Shown here piece by piece: positions 1-8,848 of a DNA stretch of 34,564 nt (positions are counted from its first letter, which is position 1; every line of letters starts with the position of its first letter). The notes beneath the pieces were generated by a model. That model searched no databases. It was not told the origin of the DNA and was given only the letters and a program-made list of their open reading frames with translations. The position numbers were made by a program, and so were the translations under genes. Origin of the DNA: JBFGCT01 sp041581055 (lineage in GTDB: Bacteria > Actinomycetota > Acidimicrobiia > Acidimicrobiales > Ilumatobacteraceae); the NCBI GenBank assembly GCA_041581055.1, contig JBFGCT010000020.1, positions 1 through 34,564 of the forward strand, in the 5' to 3' direction.

Positions 1-1706
<1,706 letters not shown>

Positions 1707-1780
1707 CCCCCGACGATCCCGCGGGGAGGCCGCGGCTGCCGCGATGTCGGCGAACAGAACGGGGCGGCGAGCGACGGCCG

Positions 1781-2398
1781 TCAGCGCCGCTTCGGGCCGG
1801 CCGCGGGGCCGGTCTTGCGCGACGACGGCAGCGCGCGGGACGGCGGCGGTAGGAACTGCCCGTCGTCGGTCGTCGCCGACGAGCTCATCCACCGGCGAAG
1901 TGCCTCGCCGAGCGCCGACAGCTCGCGGTGCACCTCGATGCGGGCCCTGACCAGCCGGTCGAGCTCGGCGCGCGCCGCCTCGACGTCGGCCCGGGCGCGA
2001 TCGCGTTCGGCGTGCGCGGCGTCGACGAGGGCCTCGGCCTCGGCGCGGGCCGCCTGGACGTCGACGAAGGCGCGGTCGCGGTCGAGCTGGGCAAGGCGGT
2101 CGAGCTCGGCCCGCGCCGCCTCGACATCGGCGCTGGCCCGGTCACGTTCGGCCCGCGCCTCGCGCACGAGCCGGTCGAGCTCGGCGCGTGCGGCCTCGAG
2201 CTCGGCGCGCACCGGGGCGGTGATCCCGTCGCGCTCCGCGGTCGCGTCCGCCAACTTGCGATGCAGCATCCGGTTGTCGGCCGCCAGCCGATCGAGCTCT
2301 GCGGTCAGGACGCCGAGGAACGCGTCGACCCGGTGCGCGTCGTACCCGCGGCGCACGATCGGGAACTCGCGGCGCGACCGGCTCGGTTCAGCGCCCAT
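1781..2398 (-). CDS. DivIVA-like coiled-coil protein
   Basis: 205-residue protein with an N-terminal DivIVA-type lipid-binding/dimerisation segment (FPIVRRGYDAHRVDAFLGVL, about residues 12-31). A long Ala/Arg/Glu-rich coiled coil follows (about 32-170), built from four near-repeats of the pattern ADVEAARAELDRL with the variants VRAELEAARAELDRL and VDVQAARAEAEALV. The tail is short, basic and Pro/Ser-rich. No catalytic motif is seen. DivIVA/Wag31 proteins mark curved membrane and poles and recruit envelope synthesis. The start codon overlaps the end of the flippase-kinase gene by 11 bp, which makes this the last gene of the polysaccharide operon. A role in placing the export machinery is an inference. 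The internal repeats could also make it a simple structural coiled coil. Confidence 0.8.
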   Translation of the reverse strand: MGAEPSRSRREFPIVRRGYDAHRVDAFLGVLTAELDRLAADNRMLHRKLADATAERDGITAPVRAELEAARAELDRLVREARAERDRASADVEAARAELDRLAQLDRDRAFVDVQAARAEAEALVDAAHAERDRARADVEAARAELDRLVRARIEVHRELSALGEALRRWMSSSATTDDGQFLPPPSRALPSSRKTGPAAGPKRR

Positions 2399-4703
2399 CG
2401 GCCACCATCCTCACCATCGGGCCGACCGGCTCACCGCGCGGCCGATCGCCCCCCGTCCCAGAGTCGAGCGCGCCGAGGGCGCGCAGCACCGGCTCGACGT
2501 TGTTCGCCAACCACAGCCGTCCGAGGGCGAAGCGGCTGGAGCGCCCGAGGCCGGCTGCGACGTGTTCGAGCCACGCCAGCAGCACGCTGACCTCGGCGCG
2601 CAGCGTCGGGTTCGGCGCGTCGACGGCCAGCTCGGAGAACAGCGTGATCGGCCGGCCGGCGGTGAGCACGTCGACCACGGTGCGCCCGATGTGCTCGCCC
2701 TGGGCGGTGAGCCAGAGGTGCGCGAGGTCGGCGTCTGGCAGTCCGAGCGGGCGGCTGTCCTCCCAGTCGACCAGGCCGGTCACCTCGACGCCGTCGGGAC
2801 CGCGCTCGGTGAGGGTGTTGCCGATCCAGCAGTCGCCGTGCGTGCGGGCCATCACGAGACGCTGCCCGCCGAGCTCGCCGGCGAGCAGCGACCACAGCGC
2901 GTTGATCTCGCCGAGGAACGGCCACAGCCGCCGGTCGGCCGACAGCACGTTGATCGGCTCGGTCACCAGGTCGGCGATCAACCGGTCGCCGATGTCGAGG
3001 CTCGTGCGGGTGAGCCCATGGGCGTCGCCGATCGCCCCGGCGATGGCGGCGAGCGTGTCGTGGTCCGCGGCGAGCGGGCGGGCGCCGCGGCAGGCGGTCT
3101 CGATGACGAGCTGATGCCCGGCGCACTCGGCGATCTCGACGACGGTCGGCAGCCGCTCGGCGGTCCCCGTGCCGGCGGCGACCCGGTGCATCTCGGAGAC
3201 CGCCGCGGCGTGCCGCCGCAGGCCACCGGCCGCGTCCGCGGACAGCGCGATCTTCACGACCCGCGCCGACTCGTGGTGCTCGACCCTCACGATCGCGGTG
3301 TCGTTGTCGCTCGGCACCAGCCAGCGCGGCTCGAGGCTCGGTTGGTCATGACGCGTGGCGTCGAGCTCGTCGAGCACCGCGGCGACGACACGCTCCCGCC
3401 TCCGCTGCCGGACCGCCCGCCGCCGGGCGATCAACCAACCGACGACACCGCCGCCGTCACCGCCCATCCAGATCGGGCGCAGGATGGTGCTCAGCAGGAA
3501 CGCGGCGAGCAGCGTGTGTCCGACCAGCGCCGACCAGCCGATCGCGTCCAGCCCGAATCTCGGTGCGAGGATCGCCGCGCCGACGAGCGGGGTGGTCGCG
3601 ACGCCGAGCGAGATCCGCACCATCGCGCCGGCCGCCCGCTCGTAGCGCGCCCACCCGGTGGCGAGCGCGGCGACGGCGAGCGGGATCGAGTCGAGCAGCA
3701 GCAACCGCAACAGCGTCGTGCCGTTGTCGACGTAGGCGCTTCCGAGCGCCCCGAGGACGAGCGGCGCGGCGACGGCGCCGATCAGCGCCCCGGGGACGAT
3801 CAGCCGGCCGATGTTGAGGCCGGCCCGCCGTGCGAGGTCGGCCGCCGCCGCCGGCCGGGCCGCCGACTCGGCGACGAAGGCGGTCACGATGTTGTTCGAC
3901 ACGAGCTGTCCCGACGCGGCGATCGTGATCGCGAAGAACACGTAGGCGGTGTCCTCGGCGCCGCGCATGCCCAGCACGACGAGCACGACGACCTCGGCCC
4001 CGAGCATCCGGACGAGGTCGGACCCGAAGTCCCCGGCCGCGAACCGGGCGATCGCCCGGCGCGAGAAGATCGGCTCGGCCGGCGCCCGCCGATGGCCGGG
4101 CAGCAGGCGGCGGAAGATCAGCACGTTGACCGGGACGATCATCGCCAGGGCCGGCACGCACCACGCCAATGGGAGCGCCCAGGCGCCGGCGCCGACGAGG
4201 GCGGCCAGCAGGGCGAGTTTGAGCACCGAGTACGCGACGTTCTCGATCGGCACCCACACCGCGTGCCGCAGTCCGGTGAGCACGTTGTCCTGGAGCACGA
4301 AGACGGTCCACACCGCGGTTCCGGCGGCGAACGCCGCGCCGGTCAGCAGGTCGTGGCGGAGCATCGTGAGCTCGTGCGCCCACCACGGCGTGCCGAAGGC
4401 GAAGCCAGCGGCCACGGCGACCGCCACCGTCGCGCACAGCGCGTAGCTCGTCGCGATGAACCGTCCGGCGCCGACGCCGGCGGCGGCGATGAACCGGATG
4501 AGGCCGTTGCGCAACCCGAGCGTGGCCAGGTTGCCGAGCAGCACGATCGACGTGACGATCGCGGTGCCGGTTCCGACTTCGGCGGTCGGCAGGACGCGGG
4601 CCGCGACGATCCAGAACAACAGCCCGAGCGCGGCGGTGATCACCGAGCTCGCCACCAGGGCGGTCGCGTTCCGGTTCATCCGGTCGGCGTCGTGGTCGGC
4701 CAT
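2388..4703 (-). CDS. Polysaccharide flippase fused to an APH-type phosphotransferase
   Basis: 771-residue fusion. Residues about 10-425 are a multi-spanning Wzx/MATE-type polysaccharide flippase with about 12 hydrophobic segments, starting LVASSVITAALGLLFWIVAA. Such proteins move lipid-linked sugars across the membrane. An Arg-rich linker (428-438) leads to residues about 460-740, which resemble aminoglycoside/choline phosphotransferase-like kinases. These show a VVKI lysine (K484), the catalytic loop HGDCWIGN (H622, D624, N629) and the metal-binding segment GLVDWEDSRP (D646). The motifs look intact, so the kinase may be active. The ATG overlaps the upstream TGA by one base (TGATG), indicating coupling to the acyltransferase gene. 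The kinase might phosphorylate a glycan, lipid carrier or small molecule, or regulate the flippase; the substrate cannot be told from sequence. The hydrophobic part could be a different MOP-superfamily exporter. Confidence 0.85.
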   Translation of the reverse strand: MADHDADRMNRNATALVASSVITAALGLLFWIVAARVLPTAEVGTGTAIVTSIVLLGNLATLGLRNGLIRFIAAAGVGAGRFIATSYALCATVAVAVAAGFAFGTPWWAHELTMLRHDLLTGAAFAAGTAVWTVFVLQDNVLTGLRHAVWVPIENVAYSVLKLALLAALVGAGAWALPLAWCVPALAMIVPVNVLIFRRLLPGHRRAPAEPIFSRRAIARFAAGDFGSDLVRMLGAEVVVLVVLGMRGAEDTAYVFFAITIAASGQLVSNNIVTAFVAESAARPAAAADLARRAGLNIGRLIVPGALIGAVAAPLVLGALGSAYVDNGTTLLRLLLLDSIPLAVAALATGWARYERAAGAMVRISLGVATTPLVGAAILAPRFGLDAIGWSALVGHTLLAAFLLSTILRPIWMGGDGGGVVGWLIARRRAVRQRRRERVVAAVLDELDATRHDQPSLEPRWLVPSDNDTAIVRVEHHESARVVKIALSADAAGGLRRHAAAVSEMHRVAAGTGTAERLPTVVEIAECAGHQLVIETACRGARPLAADHDTLAAIAGAIGDAHGLTRTSLDIGDRLIADLVTEPINVLSADRRLWPFLGEINALWSLLAGELGGQRLVMARTHGDCWIGNTLTERGPDGVEVTGLVDWEDSRPLGLPDADLAHLWLTAQGEHIGRTVVDVLTAGRPITLFSELAVDAPNPTLRAEVSVLLAWLEHVAAGLGRSSRFALGRLWLANNVEPVLRALGALDSGTGGDRPRGEPVGPMVRMVADGR

Positions 4704-5770
4704 CAGTCCTTGAACCCCACGACCCGTTTGACCAGCCGGCGCGCCGCCTGGTCCGTGTTGGTGAGCGGAAGGCGCTCCAGCCGGTACTCGCCCGAGTGCA
4801 CCGCCGCCGCGCCGAACCGCTCCTTGAACCGCGCCAGGCCCGCGGCCGAGCCGGTCTCGCCCATGTTGTATCGCCGTGCGCCGTGTTCGTACGCCAGCTC
4901 CAGCGCCCGCCAGTGGACGGCGTCGTTGGCGTTCGTGCCGCGGATCAGCTCGGCGTCGATCGCGCCCCGCGTGTACCGGGTCGTGTCGCCGAGCAGGATG
5001 ATCGCCGACGCCGCCGGCCGGTCGTCGACGTAGCCGACGATCACGCGGAAGCGGTCGCCGAGGTGGGCGCCGATGTTCCGCAGCTTGACGAGCGGGTCGC
5101 GGCGCGCGGCGCGCCAGCGGGCGAGCGCGAGCGGCTCGTGCTGGCGCCCCGCCCATCGATCGACCGAGGACAGGAACAGCCGGTAATGGTCGTCGAGGAG
5201 CGCCCCTCCGCCCCCGACTTCGATCCGGACGCCGCGCCGGCCCGCCTTGCGGATGTTGAACCGGGTCTGCTTCGAGAGCGACGCGAGATGGGCCTCCGGG
5301 CCATCTCGCAGCTCGGCGACGTGCGTCGTCCGCGGGATGACGAGGACGCCGCCGTCGGCCGCGAGGTGCCGCCAGTGGTGGTCGTCCAGCGGGTCGACCC
5401 GGATCGACACCCGCGCCGCGCCGAGGCCGCGCAGGTCGTTGATGATGTGGTCGACCACGTTCCGGTCGAGCCCGGCGCCGACCGGCCCGCCGATGCCCCA
5501 CGCGTTCGGGAACGACCACAGCTGAGCGGCCGCGCGGGGCGTGCCGCGCCTCGTGACGAGCGGCAGGACGAATCGTCGCCCGTCGGCGAAGAGATACGAA
5601 CGGCTGACGTCGGTGAACCGCGAGCCGTCGCAGATCGCGTCGACCCACTCGGGCGTCTGCTCGGGGAGGGCTGCCGGGTCCGAGCCGACGACCGCGGCCC
5701 ACGCCTCGCGCGCGGCCCCCGTGACGATCGGCGCGGGCACGGTGTCCGACGTGGCGACGCCGAGGCTCAT
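4703..5770 (-). CDS. FemAB/GNAT-like acyltransferase
   Basis: 355-residue cytoplasmic protein of the type with two GNAT folds (FemAB-like, Acetyltransf_6). The N-terminal half has PEWVDAICDGS, LPLVTRRGTPRAAAQLWSFP and GIGGPVG. The C-terminal half has LSKQTRFNIRKAGRRGVRIE, VGYVDDRPAASAIILLGDTT, then RGTNANDAVHWRALELAYEHG and YNMGETGSAAGLARFKERFG; the last is a typical family ending. Such enzymes transfer acyl or aminoacyl groups onto envelope glycans or peptides; the donor and acceptor here are unknown. I chose ATG 5770 (MSLGVAT) because it makes a classic ATGA overlap with the GH16 stop. An in-frame ATG at 5782 would add four residues. It lies inside the polysaccharide operon, so glycan decoration is the natural guess. 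Confidence 0.82.
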   Translation of the reverse strand: MSLGVATSDTVPAPIVTGAAREAWAAVVGSDPAALPEQTPEWVDAICDGSRFTDVSRSYLFADGRRFVLPLVTRRGTPRAAAQLWSFPNAWGIGGPVGAGLDRNVVDHIINDLRGLGAARVSIRVDPLDDHHWRHLAADGGVLVIPRTTHVAELRDGPEAHLASLSKQTRFNIRKAGRRGVRIEVGGGGALLDDHYRLFLSSVDRWAGRQHEPLALARWRAARRDPLVKLRNIGAHLGDRFRVIVGYVDDRPAASAIILLGDTTRYTRGAIDAELIRGTNANDAVHWRALELAYEHGARRYNMGETGSAAGLARFKERFGAAAVHSGEYRLERLPLTNTDQAARRLVKRVVGFKD

Positions 5771-6783
5771 GACCCCACCCATTGGCTGACCACGATCTCA
5801 TCGATCCGGAGCGTGAGTGGGAGGGCGTCGGGGTCGACCCGGCCGGCCTCTCCGCCCATCGCCAGGTTGGCGATCAGGTACATCGGTGTCGACGGCACGA
5901 GGGCGGGATCGGTGACGCGCCCCGTCTCCACCCCGTCGAGGGCGAACACGACGCGGTCGGGCAGCCAGGTGACGGTGAAGACGTGCCACTCGCCGGCGAA
6001 GTCGGCCACGGCCGTCTCGACGCGCTGCTTCCGGCGCTCGTCGTCGACCCGGTTGTGGACGTGCGACGTCAGGGTGTCCGGCCGGCTGCCGTACCACTCG
6101 AAGATGTCGATCTCGGGCAGGCTGGTCTTGTCGGCGGACAGCAGCCAGACCGCCGGCCACGCGCCCTCCCCGGCCGGGACCATCGCCCGCACGGAGACCT
6201 CGCCGTAGGTGAACGAGAACGACGACGCCTCATCGGCGTCACTCGCCGGCCCCGTCGTGACCATGCCGGAGCGGAACGGAAGCTCGTCGCCGTCGGTGGT
6301 GCGCTGCGGGTCGGCGGTCGCCCGGAGACGGAGGTCGCCCTCCCCGAGCGACACCCCCTCGGGGCGGTACCACTGCTGCTCGTCGTTCGACGCGATCGTG
6401 CATCCGCCGTCGGTCTGCCACCAGTAGCAGGTGTTCCAGACCTCGCCCAGCTCGTCGCGGTTGAAGTCGTCCACGAAGACGATTCGCCACTCGTCGCCGT
6501 CCGGCACGGCGAGCGACGGCGTGGGCGCGGACGTCGTCGGGGCCTCGGTCGGGGCCGGCGTCGTGTCCGCGCCCGACGGCGGTTCGGTCGGGGCCGGCGT
6601 CGTGTCCGCGCCCGACGGTGGTTCGGTCGGCGTGGGCGGCTGACCGGTCGCGCCGTCGCCGCTCGGGACCGCGGCGACATCGGGCGGCCTGGCGCCGTCG
6701 CGGTCGGTCACCGCGGGGTTGGCCGAGGTCGTCGTGCAGGCCGCCAGGACGAGCGACAGCAGCGGGGCGGCGGCGGTCTTCAC
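5767..6783 (-). CDS. GH16-family glycanase, secreted lipoprotein
   Basis: 338-residue predicted lipoprotein. The GTG start overlaps the deacetylase stop (GTGA). A short signal peptide ends in the lipobox VLAAC (Cys16), followed by a Pro/Thr-rich linker (about 25-92) with two exact copies of a 13-residue unit containing PPSGADTTPA. The C-terminal domain (about 98-338) is glycoside hydrolase family 16, with the active-site motif EIDIFE (E224 nucleophile, D226, E229 acid/base). It also has DDFNRDELGEVWNT near its start and WHVFTVTWLPDRVVFALDG downstream, both typical of beta-glucanase/laminarinase-like members. It should hydrolyse or remodel a beta-linked polysaccharide at the outer face of the membrane, most likely the polymer made by this operon. 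The substrate class is not determined. Confidence 0.9.
   Translation of the reverse strand: MKTAAAPLLSLVLAACTTTSANPAVTDRDGARPPDVAAVPSGDGATGQPPTPTEPPSGADTTPAPTEPPSGADTTPAPTEAPTTSAPTPSLAVPDGDEWRIVFVDDFNRDELGEVWNTCYWWQTDGGCTIASNDEQQWYRPEGVSLGEGDLRLRATADPQRTTDGDELPFRSGMVTTGPASDADEASSFSFTYGEVSVRAMVPAGEGAWPAVWLLSADKTSLPEIDIFEWYGSRPDTLTSHVHNRVDDERRKQRVETAVADFAGEWHVFTVTWLPDRVVFALDGVETGRVTDPALVPSTPMYLIANLAMGGEAGRVDPDALPLTLRIDEIVVSQWVGS
6545..6622 (-). repeat. Two tandem 39-bp units in the GH16 linker
   Basis: Two adjacent 39-bp units, 6545-6583 and 6584-6622, nearly identical (for example ggcggt against ggtggt). They encode the duplicated Pro/Thr linker of the lipoprotein, and a partial third unit follows. 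The repeat stays in frame, so its expansion or loss would only change linker length. Confidence 0.85.
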
Positions 6784-7571
6784 GCGGCCCTCGACGGTCG
6801 GCGGTGGCGGGTCCAGCGTGCGGCGCGCCAGGCCGCGCGCCGCACGGGCCGGGAGCGCTCGGGTGCGGCGGGGGGATCGGCCAGCCGTCCGATCAGCTGC
6901 TCGGGGGTGGTCCCGCCGTCGACGATCAGGCGCGAGCGCGCGTGGCGCGCCTCGCCGGGCCAGCTCCAGCGGTCGTTGACCGCGCACGCCGAGTCGAATC
7001 CGGCGGCCTCGGTCGCGGCGACGACCTTGCGCGAGTGATAGCCGTGGGGGTAGGCGAACGAGCGAACCGGGCGGCCGAGCCCCTGTTCCAGCTCGCGGCG
7101 CGAGCCGACGATCTCGGCGACGGAGGCGTCGATGGCGAGCACGTCGAGCTCGGGGTGGGTCCGGGAGTGGGCGCCGACCTCGTGGCCGGAGGCGGTGATC
7201 GCCTCCAGGTCGGACCAGGACATCATCGGTTGACCGTCCTCGCCGGGGATGTCGAGCCACGCCGATGTGCCGCCGACGTGCCCCGTGACCACGTACATCG
7301 TCGACGCCATCGCCCGCCGATCGAGCGCCGGCACGGCGTGCTCGACGAAGTCGGCCCGCCCGTCGTCGAACGTGATCAGGAGCGGGCGCGCCGGCATCTC
7401 GCCCGCGTCGAGCGCGTCGCTCAGGGCGCTGACGGTGAGGCACTCGTAGCCCTCGTCGGCGATGGCGTCGAGGTGGCCCTCGAACAGCGACGGCTCGACG
7501 CACCACCGGCGGTACGCGGGCGCCCGCGTGTGGCCGACCGAGTGGTACAGCAGGATCGGGATCGGCGTCAC
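6780..7571 (-). CDS. Polysaccharide deacetylase (NodB domain)
   Basis: 263-residue carbohydrate esterase family 4 protein. It opens with IPILLYHSVG and contains the NodB motifs: TFDDG (D69 base, D70 metal ligand), HSRTHPELD (metal-binding H135 and H139) and FAYPHGYHS. There is no signal peptide or transmembrane segment in the annotated protein, so it appears cytoplasmic unless exported in a non-classical way; that is unusual for this family. The GTG start at 7571 overlaps the TGA of the upstream glycosyltransferase (GTGA), which fixes the start. It probably removes N-acetyl groups from the operon's amino-sugar polymer or its lipid-linked precursor. The C-terminal 40 residues are Arg-rich and not part of the domain. 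Confidence 0.9.
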   Translation of the reverse strand: MTPIPILLYHSVGHTRAPAYRRWCVEPSLFEGHLDAIADEGYECLTVSALSDALDAGEMPARPLLITFDDGRADFVEHAVPALDRRAMASTMYVVTGHVGGTSAWLDIPGEDGQPMMSWSDLEAITASGHEVGAHSRTHPELDVLAIDASVAEIVGSRRELEQGLGRPVRSFAYPHGYHSRKVVAATEAAGFDSACAVNDRWSWPGEARHARSRLIVDGGTTPEQLIGRLADPPAAPERSRPVRRAAWRAARWTRHRRPSRAA

Positions 7572-8806
7572 GCGGCCTCGGCCTTCCGGCTCGCCCGCAG
7601 CCGGCGCCGCGACGTGTGGTACGCGAAGAAGCCCTTGGTCATGCCGCGCAGCTCCGCCCGGCGGAGCTCTGCGGGGTAGGTGTCCGACCGCCGGTCGTTC
7701 TTCACCGAGTCGTCGGACAGCGCGGTCCAGACGCCGACCGGCAGCCGCCGCAGCACCGCCCCCATCGTCGCCCGCTGCGACAGGAACTTGGAGAACGCCG
7801 CGGCGAGGCCGCACCCGTAGCTCTCGATCTGGGCGAGGAGCTCGTCGTCGCTCGTCAGGGACGCGTGCCACACCACCGCCGCCGGCTGGCGCACGATCAG
7901 GTGGCCGGCCAACAGCAGCCGGACCGCCACATCGATGTCCTCGCCCCCGCGGGCGATCGTGCCGGCGCCGAGCGCCTCGTCGAATCCGCCGATCGAGCGC
8001 AGCGCCTCGGCCCGGAACGCCATGTTCGCCCCGGTCCCGAGCAGCCGGGGATGGAACGGGAAGAGGTCCGACGGCGGTGGATCCATGGCGAGGTGGTACT
8101 CGGTTTCGCAGAAGTCGGCGACGTAGCCGCCGAACTCCTGGAAGCGCAGCTCGGCCGTCGTGCTGAGCGACGTCGGCAGCACCGCCCCGCTGACGCAGAC
8201 CGCTCCCGGGTGGGCGGCGAACGTCGCTCCGACCACGTCGAGCCAGGACGGTTCGGGCTCGATGTCGTCGTCGGTGAACAGCACGAACCGGTGGGTGGCC
8301 GCGTCGAGGCCGCAGTTGCGGGCGCGGGCCAGCCCCGGGGTCCGCTCGACCACATGGCGGGCGCGGTCGGCGAAGCCGGCGACAACACGGGCGGTCTCGT
8401 CGTCTCGGGGGGCGTTGTCGACGACGATCAACTCGTGCTCCGGCCCGACGACGTCCACCAGCCGACGCAGCGTGCGCTGCAGCGACTCGGCCCGGTTGCG
8501 GGTGCACACGACGACCGAGATCGGCCCCGCCGGAGGGACGCCGTGCGCCGGGCTGGACGGCATCTCCGCGGCGAGTTGTCGTCCGACGTGCCCGACGGTT
8601 CCATCGTCGAGCAGCGGCAGCACATCGACGCCGATCGGCCAACCGCGGCTGCGCAACAGGGTGAAGGCGTGGGTGCTCGCCGCGGAGGGGTCGCTCGGCG
8701 GGCGCAGGCTGAAGTCGCCGCTTTCGATGTCGAGCGTGCCGACCGCGAGCGGGCCGCGATCGACGCCGAGCGTGACGCCGCGGCCGTCAGTTGCTGTGGG
8801 GTACAT
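7568..8806 (-). CDS. Family 2 glycosyltransferase
   Basis: 412-residue GT-A fold enzyme. An N-terminal region of about 93 residues that I do not recognise precedes the GT2 domain, which starts ISVVVCTRNRAESLQRTLR. The domain has VVDNAPRDDET, the metal-binding LFTDDDIEPEPSW and the later GTGANMAFRAEAL and GGEDIDVAVRLL, typical of polymer glycosyltransferases. It should add a sugar from an NDP-sugar to a lipid-linked acceptor at the inner membrane face. The ATG at 8806 has GGAGG four bases upstream, a close spacing, and a 42-bp gap separates it from the preceding membrane protein gene. The N-terminal extension may be an acceptor-binding or partner-binding part. Confidence 0.88.
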   Translation of the reverse strand: MYPTATDGRGVTLGVDRGPLAVGTLDIESGDFSLRPPSDPSAASTHAFTLLRSRGWPIGVDVLPLLDDGTVGHVGRQLAAEMPSSPAHGVPPAGPISVVVCTRNRAESLQRTLRRLVDVVGPEHELIVVDNAPRDDETARVVAGFADRARHVVERTPGLARARNCGLDAATHRFVLFTDDDIEPEPSWLDVVGATFAAHPGAVCVSGAVLPTSLSTTAELRFQEFGGYVADFCETEYHLAMDPPPSDLFPFHPRLLGTGANMAFRAEALRSIGGFDEALGAGTIARGGEDIDVAVRLLLAGHLIVRQPAAVVWHASLTSDDELLAQIESYGCGLAAAFSKFLSQRATMGAVLRRLPVGVWTALSDDSVKNDRRSDTYPAELRRAELRGMTKGFFAYHTSRRRLRASRKAEAA

Positions 8807-8848
8807 GGGGCCTCCGGTCGGGGGTTGGCTGGAGCGGCCGCGGCTCGG

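Noticed and set aside
1815..5033. Very long open frame (over 1000 codons) antisense to the DivIVA-like and flippase genes
   Set aside because: Translation is Arg/Ala/Ser/Gly-rich with no domain; the opposite strand has clear protein families and overlapping starts. Long spurious frames are expected at this GC content.
5771..5782. Earlier ATG for the FemAB-like protein
   Set aside because: Possible, but ATG 5770 gives the ATGA overlap used throughout this operon.
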